From Kerstersia similis (GTDB lineage: Bacteria; Pseudomonadota; Gammaproteobacteria; Burkholderiales; Burkholderiaceae_B), in the NCBI RefSeq assembly GCF_965139615.1, contig NZ_CBCSIQ010000045.1, forward strand, positions 1 through 6,271: a stretch of DNA of 6,271 nucleotides. Direction: 5' to 3'. The notes under the pieces are model-generated. The model ran no database searches and was not told where the DNA came from. It worked only from the letters and a program-made list of their open reading frames with translations. Shown here piece after piece: positions 1-6,271 of this stretch (the stretch's first letter is position 1; every line of letters begins with the position of its first letter). The translations under genes and the position numbers were made by a program.

Positions 1-119
1 AATTGCTTGGACAGCACCGTGGCGATTGCCGCCGTCAGCGTCGTCTTGCCGTGGTCAACGTGACCGATCGTGCCGACGTTCACGTGCGGCTTGGTGCGTT
101 CAAACTTACCTTTTGCCAT
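1..119 (-). CDS. tuf: Elongation factor Tu, N-terminal fragment (runs off window)
   Basis: EF-Tu is the cytoplasmic GTPase that carries aminoacyl-tRNA to the ribosomal A site. Only the first 39 codons are visible; the rest lies beyond base 1. The translation begins [20 protein letters not shown], the near-invariant bacterial EF-Tu N-terminus. The P-loop (G1) motif GHVDHGKT follows at residues 19-26, in the position where it binds the GTP phosphates. The ATG at 119-117 is preceded by an AAGGGA Shine-Dalgarno sequence at about 127-132, and the start matches the family exactly. It is the last visible gene of the str operon, 74 nt after the fusA stop. It may be one of two tuf copies, as is common in proteobacteria, but the window cannot show this. 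The truncation is due to the window edge, not a mutation. Confidence 0.97.
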
Positions 120-156
120 GATTCATCCCTTTATCAATGCAAGGAAAACTTGTTGA

Positions 157-182
157 CGGCCATCCCCTGGCAGGGATGGCCG
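157..182 (-). promoter_or_regulatory. Strong hairpin in the fusA-tuf spacer
   Basis: A perfect 10-bp inverted repeat, CGGCCATCCC (157-166) and GGGATGGCCG (173-182), encloses a 6-nt loop. On the minus strand the RNA stem begins 11 nt after the fusA stop codon and ends 37 nt before the tuf start. The sequence after the stem does contain a short run of four T, but about 8 nt away and only four long, so this is not a textbook Rho-independent terminator. Plausible roles are a partial attenuator, an RNase processing or 3'-end stabilising stem, or a mark of the boundary before a separate tuf expression unit. The structure is seen directly; the role is inferred. Confidence 0.7.
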
Positions 183-193
183 ATGTCTTTGTA

Positions 194-2296
<2,103 letters not shown>

Positions 2297-2323
2297 GAGA
2301 GTGTCCTTAATTTACCAGCTGGA

Positions 2324-2794
2324 TTACCAACGGAAGTGGCTGAATGCCTTGTTGGCTTCTGCCATCTTGTGGGTATCTTCGCGTTTCTTCATTGCAGCGC
2401 CACGACCTTCAGCAGCATCCAGCAGTTCGCCGGCCAGACGCAGGTCCATGGACTTCTCGCCGCGCTTCTTGGCAGCTTCACGCATCCAGCGCATGGCCAG
2501 AGCCAGGCGACGCACAGGGCGGACTTCCACGGGCACCTGGTAGTTGGCGCCACCGACACGGCGGCTCTTCACTTCAACCAGGGGCTTGACGTTGTTGATC
2601 GCAGTATTGAAGACCTCGATCGGCTCTTTGCCGGTCTTGGCCTGGATTTGCTCGAGCGCGCCGTAGACGATACGCTCGGCAACCGCCTTCTTGCCCGAGA
2701 GCATGACGACGTTCATGAATTTCGCGAGTTCGACGCTGCCGAACTTAGGATCCGGCAGGATCTCGCGTTTAGGTACTTCGCGACGACGGGGCAT
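2324..2794 (-). CDS. rpsG: 30S ribosomal protein S7
   Basis: S7 is a primary 16S rRNA-binding protein that nucleates assembly of the 30S head and contacts the E-site tRNA. The 156-residue product has the family length. It carries the S7 signature region (DPKFGSVELAKFMNVVMLSG, then KKAVAERIVYGAL, about residues 15-46). It also has the basic beta-hairpin SRRVGGANYQVPVEVRPVRR at about 77-96 that grips rRNA and mRNA/tRNA near the E site, and the C-terminal KREDTHKMAEANKAF helix ending HFRW. The ATG at 2794-2792 has an AAGGAA Shine-Dalgarno 6 nt upstream. It lies 146 nt after rpsL and 27 nt before fusA. In E. coli S7 is the autogenous translational repressor of this operon and binds the rpsL-rpsG spacer. 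Whether this longer spacer does the same is not shown by sequence. Confidence 0.99.
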   Translation of the reverse strand: MPRRREVPKREILPDPKFGSVELAKFMNVVMLSGKKAVAERIVYGALEQIQAKTGKEPIEVFNTAINNVKPLVEVKSRRVGGANYQVPVEVRPVRRLALAMRWMREAAKKRGEKSMDLRLAGELLDAAEGRGAAMKKREDTHKMAEANKAFSHFRW

Positions 2795-2894
2795 TATTGC
2801 TTCCTTGTGTCTGTTCAGTTGAACCGCGCACTCTTTGCACGGCCACGGCCGCCCATCCGGGACGACCCCTTAATACCGCCACACAGTTCATTCT

Positions 2895-2928
2895 GCGCAA
2901 CGGTTGCACGCTTTATCACCAGGGGTGA
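2895..2928 (-). promoter_or_regulatory. Tandem small hairpins in the rpsL-rpsG spacer
   Basis: In the RNA sense the first hairpin follows the rpsL stop by 12 nt: arms TCACC and GGTGA (2916-2920 and 2924-2928) with a 3-nt loop. The second, 2895-2900 with 2904-2909, pairs GTGCAA with TTGCGC (one G-U) around a CCG loop. They sit in the 146-nt rpsL-rpsG spacer, where the E. coli operon carries the S7 repressor-binding structure. The stems are short and the function is an inference from position. A further near-palindrome, GTTCA-GT-TGAAC at 2813-2824, lies just upstream of the rpsG Shine-Dalgarno. No U-tract follows any of them, so termination is unlikely. Confidence 0.4.
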
Positions 2929-2940
2929 AAGTCAGACGAA

Positions 2941-3321
2941 TTACTTCGCCTTCTTGGCACGCTTGGCACCATACTTGGAGCGTGCCTGCTTGCGATCCTT
3001 CACGCCTTGCAGGTCGAGCGCGCCGCGCACGATGTGGTAACGCACACCAGGCAAGTCCTTCACACGACCGCCGCGCACGAGCACGACCGAGTGTTCCTGG
3101 AGGTTGTGGCCTTCGCCACCGATGTACGAAATGACTTCGAAGCCGTTGGTCAGGCGAACCTTGGCGACCTTACGCAGAGCGGAGTTAGGCTTCTTGGGGG
3201 TGGTGGTGTACACGCGGGTGCACACGCCACGACGCTGGGGGCAGTTTTCGAGCGCGGGGCTCTTGCTGGACTCCCGGCTGACTTCGCGCGGCTTGCGCAC
3301 GAGCTGGCTGATAGTTGGCAT
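2941..3321 (-). CDS. rpsL: 30S ribosomal protein S12
   Basis: S12 sits at the 30S decoding centre and sets translational accuracy. The 126-residue product begins MPTISQLVRKPR, the normal S12 N-terminus. The open frame extends 23 codons further upstream, but those residues do not look like S12. The chosen ATG at 3321-3319 has an AGGGA Shine-Dalgarno 11 nt upstream. The universally conserved segments RGVCTRVYTTTPKKPNSALR (31-50) and VLVRGGRVKDLPGVRYH (80-96) are intact. The lysines at 43/44 and 88, sites where streptomycin-resistance substitutions occur in other bacteria, are unchanged, as is Asp89, the residue methylthiolated by RimO where that enzyme is present. It ends with a basic KYGAKRAKKAK tail. 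It is the first gene of the str operon, behind a long leader. Confidence 0.99.
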   Translation of the reverse strand: MPTISQLVRKPREVSRESSKSPALENCPQRRGVCTRVYTTTPKKPNSALRKVAKVRLTNGFEVISYIGGEGHNLQEHSVVLVRGGRVKDLPGVRYHIVRGALDLQGVKDRKQARSKYGAKRAKKAK

Positions 3322-3604
3322 TAGCTTGAATATCCCTAAAATCGTCGCTACCGGCATTGAGCAGGGTCTACGGCACAATGCCCGGAGCATTCAGTACCCG
3401 ATCGGGGATATCCGTTCCGGCACGCGCATTGCGCGTGGCCAGTGGTCGATCCCGTTCACGGGCGGTCCATACAAAAACCGCACGTAACGGCAAACCAGGC
3501 AGGCCGGCCGGAAAGAGCAGTTCTTGCTAGCGCAAGAGGCTTCCATGCGATTCTGGCAAATGAATATGACAGATTCATGCAGGACGCAGTACGCTAAGCC
3601 TTAC
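3322..3604 (-). promoter_or_regulatory. Long structured 5' leader of the str operon
   Basis: No credible gene lies in the 341 bp between the YchJ stop and rpsL. If the promoter at 3605-3634 is used, the rpsL mRNA has a leader of about 275 nt. The region is rich in self-complementary segments. CACGCGC (3421-3427) pairs perfectly with GCGCGTG (3431-3437) around a 3-nt loop. CCCG and CGGG form a short stem at 3451-3462 with a TGAA loop in the RNA. There is a 10-bp palindrome CCCGATCGGG at 3397-3406 and a hairpin plus boxA-like element at 3511-3538. None is followed by a clear U-tract. A 40-codon open frame (3578 to 3456) lacks a Shine-Dalgarno and is not called. Leader structure could host antitermination or ribosomal-protein feedback; this is inference. 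Confidence 0.5.
3511..3538 (-). promoter_or_regulatory. Hairpin plus boxA-like antitermination element
   Basis: On the minus strand a stem TCTTGC/GCAAGA (3532-3537 with 3522-3527, 4-nt GCTA loop, plus a flanking G-U) is followed at once by ACTGCTCTTTC (3521-3511). The ten bases ACTGCTCTTT match the start of the boxA element of E. coli rRNA leaders (TGCTCTTTAACA), which binds NusB-S10. The hairpin-then-boxA order matches the boxB-boxA order of rRNA leaders. The last boxA positions (AACA) are not conserved here. The match is seen directly; an antitermination role is inferred. Confidence 0.4.
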
Positions 3605-3619
3605 AGTTTAGCTCAGCGT
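3591..3619. repeat. Inverted repeat spanning the rpsL promoter -10
   Basis: On the plus strand ACGCTAAGC (3591-3599) faces GCTCAGCGT (3611-3619) across 11 bp: eight of nine positions are complementary, and the odd one becomes a G-U pair in minus-strand RNA. The putative -10 hexamer (3605-3610) lies in the spacer, one arm falls between -10 and -35, and the other covers the predicted start point. This geometry suits a DNA operator better than an RNA terminator, because no U-tract follows. It could also be a weak stem ending upstream transcripts. Function unproven. Confidence 0.45.
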
Positions 3620-3634
3620 GTTTGGAATGGTCAA
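3605..3634 (-). promoter_or_regulatory. Putative sigma70 promoter of the str operon
   Basis: On the minus strand, TTGACC (3634-3629; five of six with TTGACA) is followed by an 18-bp spacer and TAAACT (3610-3605; four of six with TATAAT). The predicted start is near 3598. The sequence upstream of the -35 is A/T-rich (GTTTGTATAGTATT), which could act as an UP-like element. It lies between the YchJ gene and rpsL, pointing at rpsL, and is the best candidate I found in the gap. A TATAGT at 3642-3637 is an alternative -10 but lacks a -35 at proper spacing. No intrinsic terminator separates it from the YchJ gene, so some read-through is possible. Confidence 0.55.
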
Positions 3635-3662
3635 ATACTATACAAACACAGGCACGGCAAGC

Positions 3663-4073
3663 TTATTCAACAAAATCGCCATCCACGTACAGCCAGATGC
3701 CGTCCTGGCGCTCGAAACGGCTGATTTCATGCAGACGATGCGCCCGGCCCTGCAATCGGCTGCGGGCGACAAACTCAACAATGGCGCGGGTCTCGTCCAG
3801 CTGTTCATGGCGCTTGATCTGCAAGCCCAGCCATTTCAGGCCCTCGGGTTCCGGCTCCAGCGCATCGGGCCGGGTCGCCGGGTGCCAGGTGTCGAGCAGG
3901 TATTGGCATTCGCCCAGGACGAAAGCACTGTAGCGTGAACGCATCAGTTCCTGCGCCGTCGGCGCACCCAGACGCTGCGGCCCCTGGTGCCAGCGGCCGC
4001 AGCACATGCCATATGCCGCCATGTTGCCGCACGGGCAAGGATCGCGAAGGGCAGCCGGCTTGGCGCGCGTCAT
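3663..4073 (-). CDS. YchJ/UPF0225 family protein with N-terminal SEC-C motif
   Basis: The 136-residue product matches the YchJ (UPF0225) family, whose biochemical role is not established. An N-terminal metal-binding SEC-C-type motif, DPCPCG followed by MCCG, places cysteines at 13, 15, 24 and 25. The family core follows: TAQELMRSRYSAFVLGE, then YLLDTWHPATRP and WLGLQI. The NTF2-like end reads VEFVARSR and HEISRFERQDGIWLYVDGD. Unlike E. coli YchJ, which as I recall ends with a second SEC-C motif, this protein stops at YVDGDFVE and has only one. The ATG at 4073 was chosen because an AGGGGG Shine-Dalgarno lies 7 nt upstream and the family core begins just after it; upstream in-frame residues are low-complexity Gly/Ala/Arg. 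The start overlaps the stop of the small membrane protein gene (ATGA), implying translational coupling. It ends 341 bp before rpsL. Confidence 0.92.
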   Translation of the reverse strand: MTRAKPAALRDPCPCGNMAAYGMCCGRWHQGPQRLGAPTAQELMRSRYSAFVLGECQYLLDTWHPATRPDALEPEPEGLKWLGLQIKRHEQLDETRAIVEFVARSRLQGRAHRLHEISRFERQDGIWLYVDGDFVE

Positions 4074-4261
4074 GGTTCTGCCCCCTGCCCGGCCGGCACG
4101 CCGGCGCCAGGCGCCGCCGGCTGGCTGACCCAGACCAGCAGGGGCACCAGCACCAGGGCCAGCACCAGGGCGATCAACAGCCACTTGCGCAGCAAGGCGG
4201 CACGGGAGCATCGAGGCGCGGAACGGGCACTGGCGCCCGGCATCGGATTCGGATCAGTCAT
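4070..4261 (-). CDS. Small single-span membrane protein, unknown function
   Basis: I do not recognise a named family. The 63-residue product has an Arg-rich N-terminal part (R13, R17, R20, R25, K26), one strongly hydrophobic segment WLLIALVLALVLVPLLVWV at 27-45, and a Pro/Ala/Gly-rich tail of about 18 residues. The positive-inside rule predicts the N-terminus in the cytoplasm and the tail in the periplasm. Its TGA overlaps the ATG of the YchJ gene by four bases (ATGA at 4073-4070), and the YchJ Shine-Dalgarno lies inside its last codons. That argues that it is translated and coupled. The weak point is its own start: the ATG at 4261 has no clear Shine-Dalgarno, and a TTG at 4312 in the same frame is the only longer option. 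C-rich repeats (CACCAGG-like) encode the Leu/Val run. It could be a lineage-specific accessory of YchJ or a chance open frame; I favour a real gene. Confidence 0.65.
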   Translation of the reverse strand: MTDPNPMPGASARSAPRCSRAALLRKWLLIALVLALVLVPLLVWVSQPAAPGAGVPAGQGAEP

Positions 4262-4286
4262 GGCGATCAGGTTCACACAGAAATGC

Positions 4287-4311
4287 TGGCCCGGGCAAGA
4301 TATCCGGGCCA
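4287..4311 (-). terminator. GC-rich hairpin downstream of AEC permease gene
   Basis: A perfect 8-bp inverted repeat, TGGCCCGG (4287-4294) and CCGGGCCA (4304-4311), surrounds a 9-nt loop. In minus-strand RNA it is followed by GCATTTCTGTG, which has only a weak T run. It lies 55 nt past the AEC permease stop and 25 nt before the start of the small membrane protein gene, so it could be a partial terminator or could separate expression of the two. The stem is certain; the role is tentative. Confidence 0.4.
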
Positions 4312-4324
4312 ATCACGATGGGCA

Positions 4325-4356
4325 GCCGTACAGGCACATCACCGCACAGGCACATC
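4325..4356. repeat. 16-bp tandem duplication in intergenic spacer
   Basis: Two adjacent 16-bp units, GCCGTACAGGCACATC (4325-4340) and ACCGCACAGGCACATC (4341-4356), are identical at 14 of 16 positions. They lie 10 bp beyond the AEC permease stop codon and are flanked by the inverted pair GGGCAG (4320-4325) and CTGCCC (4356-4361). Most simply this is a local slippage duplication. A paired protein-binding site is possible but unsupported. Confidence 0.6.
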
Positions 4357-4366
4357 TGCCCGGCTT

Positions 4367-5326
4367 TCAAGGCAAAGGCAGTACCGCAGGTTCGGGCAGC
4401 ATGGGCATGACGATCATCAGCAACAGCGTGATCGTCACAAAAGAAGCCAATGTCGCCACCATCAGCGCTGCTGCAGCGAACTCCTCCTGCTGGTAGCGCT
4501 GGGCCAGGACCGCCACGATCGCCGCCGTCGGCATGGCCGCATACATGACGGCGGCCACGGCAAACTCGCGGCTCAGCACGGGAAACAGCAGCACCAGCAG
4601 CGCCATCAACGCCGGGTGCAGCAGCAGTTTTGCGCCAGCCGCACCCAATACGGCACGAAGATGATGGCCCAGACGCAAACCGTACAGGCTGCCCCCCACG
4701 GCAAACAGGGCCAGCGGGCTGGCGACCTGGGACAGCATCTGCACCATGCGCTCCGGCACGGCCGGCAAATGCCAGCCCATGAGGTTGAACAGCAGGCCCA
4801 GCGCCAGCCCCCACAGCAAGGGGTTGGTCAGCAGCGAGGTCAGCGAACGCCGCAAGGCCGCCCCGGCGCCACCTGCGCCACCGCTATCGGCATAGGCCAG
4901 CGCCCCCGGCATGATCAGGATATTTTCCACGATGAAGCACATGGCCAACGCCACTCCTGCCGTCGGCCCCAGCACCTGATACAACACCGGGAAGCCGATG
5001 AACGCGGAATTGGACGCGCCTACCGTCATGCCCAGCACACCCGCCTGGGCGGCGCTGGCACCTTTGAACTTGCGCGCGTAGCCGGCAGCGCAGAGCATGG
5101 TCAGCACCCCTCCCGCCGCATAAATCAGGACATAGTTCCAGTCGATGCCGGCATTGGCATGACGTTGCGTCAACGAGGCAAAGAGCAACGACGGCATACC
5201 GAACAACAGGACGAAACGGCCCAGCACCCGGCTGTCCGATTTCTGCATGACACCGAACCTGACTGCCGCATAGCCAACGGCAACCAGCAAATAGATAGGC
5301 CCGGTGATGGTGAGGATGTGCAACAT
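4367..5326 (-). CDS. AEC-family (auxin efflux carrier-like) permease
   Basis: This is a predicted inner-membrane secondary transporter of the AEC family (Mem_trans). Bacterial members export or import small organic acids such as malate or malonate in studied cases; the substrate here cannot be told. The 319-residue product has about ten hydrophobic segments in two groups of five. The N-terminal GPIYLLVAVGYAAVRFGV is typical of the family, as are GASNSAFIGFPVLYQVLG (about 104-121), LLTNPLLWGLALGLL (about 165-179), SPLALFAVGGSL (about 203-214), KLLLHPAL and AAMPTAAIVAVLAQRY (about 263-278). A Gly/Ala-rich loop (SGGAGGAGA, about 148-156) separates the halves. I chose the ATG at 5326 because family proteins start right at the first helix. 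It has no obvious Shine-Dalgarno, and in-frame ATG 5368 or TTG 5395 would be longer but add a Gly/Arg-rich stretch. It follows the UMF1 transporter gene by 99 nt on the same strand. Confidence 0.9.
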   Translation of the reverse strand: MLHILTITGPIYLLVAVGYAAVRFGVMQKSDSRVLGRFVLLFGMPSLLFASLTQRHANAGIDWNYVLIYAAGGVLTMLCAAGYARKFKGASAAQAGVLGMTVGASNSAFIGFPVLYQVLGPTAGVALAMCFIVENILIMPGALAYADSGGAGGAGAALRRSLTSLLTNPLLWGLALGLLFNLMGWHLPAVPERMVQMLSQVASPLALFAVGGSLYGLRLGHHLRAVLGAAGAKLLLHPALMALLVLLFPVLSREFAVAAVMYAAMPTAAIVAVLAQRYQQEEFAAAALMVATLASFVTITLLLMIVMPMLPEPAVLPLP

Positions 5327-5381
5327 ATCAAGAATGGAAATCCAGCTGCCTGCTCTGCCCAGCCCCATGCCCGGCAATCTG

Positions 5382-5426
5382 GCGGTTCCGGCCAAGCCGG
5401 AATCGCGATGGAATAGCCGCCTATTC
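5382..5426 (-). terminator. Tandem hairpins at the 3' end of the UMF1 transporter gene
   Basis: Two stems follow the transporter stop codon. The first, GAATAG/CTATTC (5411-5416 with 5421-5426), takes in the last base of the TAG stop and has a 4-nt loop. The second has an uninterrupted TTCCGGC/GCCGGAA core (5386-5392 with 5396-5402, 3-nt loop). It extends by three more pairs beyond one mismatch to 5382-5406. Neither is followed by a U-tract on either strand, so it is not a canonical intrinsic terminator. It could be a transcript-stabilising stem or a Rho-dependent end. Confidence 0.45.
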
Positions 5427-6271
5427 TACCCAGTCCCGGACCGGCTCAGGCCTGCCTCCGCCTGCCTGCGACCACGCGCCATATCCAGCGGCCGCAGGCA
5501 AGCCAGCCCGATCACGAACAGCAAGGTCGTTGCCAGGATCGCCAGACGTTGATTGCCGCCGCTGCCCCAGACAATCAAACCGTACATCATCGGGCCAATG
5601 ATGCTGGCCAAACGCACCGCCAAGGTCCATAAACCGAAGAACTCAGCCATACGTGCCGGCGGCGCCAACAGCGCCGCCATTGCCCGGCCCGCCGACTGGC
5701 TGCTCCCCATGCTCAAGCCCGCCAGCGTCGCCGCCACCCAGAACAGCGGCTTGTCCGTGGCCGCCGCTGCCAGCAAACATGTCAGCATCCACCCCAGTAG
5801 CGTGATGGAAAGTGCCCGTTTGTGCCCCATCCAATCCTGGGCATGCCCAAACACCACGGCGCCCAGCGCGGCAGCCAGATTCAGGGCAAAGATCATGAAC
5901 ATCGTTTCCTGAGGCTCGAAACCTATCGCCTGCTCGGCATAGATTGCCGCCAGCGTGATGGCAACGGCCACGCCGCCCTGATACGCCACGGTCGCTGCCA
6001 GCAGCCAGCGGAAATCCTCAAACTCGCGTACTGCCCGCCAGCTTTGGCGCGCGCTGGCCCACACCCCCTGCCTGTTGCCTGCCAGTGGCATGGCGCCGGC
6101 ATGCCGTTCACGCAGCCAGAAAAATGTCCCCAGCGAGGCCAAGCCGAACATGGCGGCAGTCATCAGCATGGTCATTGCCACAAAGTGCGCCGCCGGCCTG
6201 CCCTGCGCCTGGGCCCACAGCACATAGGCCAGACACAGGCCCAGCGTCAGCATCCCGCCCAGGTAGCCCAG
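5426..6271 (-). CDS. UMF1/Atg22-type MFS transporter, C-terminal part (5' end off window)
   Basis: The visible 281 residues are the C-terminal portion of a major facilitator transporter of the UMF1 (Atg22-like) type, an inner-membrane secondary carrier. Yeast Atg22 exports vacuolar amino acids, but bacterial substrates are mostly unknown. The frame stays open to base 6271, so perhaps 150 N-terminal residues are missing. The first visible residues, LGYLGGM, match the family GYLGG segment near helix 5. About eight hydrophobic segments follow. The most diagnostic block is GLSMGSSQSAGRAMAALLAP, then ARMAEFFGLW and RLASIIGPMMYG, corresponding to the family pattern QS-x-R, P, E-FFGL and GP. After helix 6 there is a cytoplasmic loop with REFEDFRWLL. 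In helix 7 the usual D-G-x-x-T is read as QGGVAVA, so the family Asp and Thr are replaced. It ends with a short Arg-rich tail. The AEC permease gene follows 99 nt downstream. Confidence 0.88.
   Translation of the reverse strand: MGYLGGMLTLGLCLAYVLWAQAQGRPAAHFVAMTMLMTAAMFGLASLGTFFWLRERHAGAMPLAGNRQGVWASARQSWRAVREFEDFRWLLAATVAYQGGVAVAITLAAIYAEQAIGFEPQETMFMIFALNLAAALGAVVFGHAQDWMGHKRALSITLLGWMLTCLLAAAATDKPLFWVAATLAGLSMGSSQSAGRAMAALLAPPARMAEFFGLWTLAVRLASIIGPMMYGLIVWGSGGNQRLAILATTLLFVIGLACLRPLDMARGRRQAEAGLSRSGTG

Noticed and set aside
3322..3390. A 23-codon N-terminal extension of rpsL in the same frame
   Set aside because: The residues do not resemble S12, and the family start MPTISQLVRK at 3321 has its own ribosome-binding site.
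3465..3496. TTGCCG and TATGGA on the minus strand as a second promoter closer to rpsL
   Set aside because: The -10 matches only three of six positions and the spacing is 16 bp, too weak to list.
3456..3578. A 40-codon minus-strand frame in the rpsL leader, considered as a leader peptide
   Set aside because: It has no Shine-Dalgarno, no attenuation-type codon run and no family resemblance. It also runs through the boxA-like element.
3637..3642. TATAGT on the minus strand as an alternative -10
   Set aside because: No acceptable -35 lies 16-18 bp upstream and there is no extended TGn motif. The TTGACC/TAAACT pair is better spaced.
4130..4175. CACCAGG-like short repeats, considered as a regulatory repeat array
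   Set aside because: They encode the Leu/Val run of the small membrane protein and are explained by codon repetition.
3935..5416. A 493-codon plus-strand open frame opposite the AEC permease and small membrane protein genes
   Set aside because: The translation is Gln/His/Arg-rich low complexity, as expected from the complement of Leu/Ala/Val codons in a membrane protein gene. The minus-strand products have clear family features.

Overview
The window is a chromosomal, housekeeping-type stretch of a high-GC betaproteobacterium. The ribosomal protein and elongation factor sequences look most like Alcaligenaceae (Bordetella, Achromobacter, Alcaligenes and relatives). That placement is by eye: the S12 N-terminus, the S7 C-terminus ending HFRW and the EF-G sequence fit, but no database search was possible. 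Every gene I can support lies on the minus strand, so transcription runs from high to low coordinates.

In transcription order, the upstream half (6271 to 3663) carries four genes. First is the C-terminal two thirds of a UMF1/Atg22-type major facilitator transporter, whose start lies beyond the window. Next is a 10-helix AEC-family (auxin efflux carrier-like) permease. Then comes a 63-residue single-span membrane protein not recognised as any named family, whose stop codon overlaps the start of the fourth gene in an ATGA arrangement. The fourth gene is a YchJ/UPF0225 protein with an N-terminal SEC-C-type cysteine motif. The spacers of about 100 bp between these transport genes hold hairpins and a 16-bp tandem duplication.

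The downstream half is the classical str operon: rpsL (S12), rpsG (S7), fusA (EF-G) and the first 39 codons of tuf (EF-Tu), which runs off the window at base 1. The 341-bp gap between the YchJ gene and rpsL contains a good sigma70-like promoter (TTGACC, 18 bp, TAAACT) embedded in an inverted repeat. It is followed by a long structured leader of about 275 nt, which includes a hairpin followed by a boxA-like ACTGCTCTTTC element resembling rRNA antitermination leaders. Further hairpins lie in the rpsL-rpsG and fusA-tuf spacers. All these regulatory readings are inferences from sequence pattern.

Functionally, the str operon supplies the 30S decoding-centre protein S12, the 30S head assembly protein S7 and the two main translation elongation GTPases. 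The upstream transporters and the YchJ pair have no evident link to translation and are probably chromosomal neighbours only. I found no CRISPR array, mobile element, RNA gene, toxin-antitoxin or defence module. The points most worth following are the boxA-like leader, the operator-like promoter repeat and the small membrane protein coupled to YchJ.
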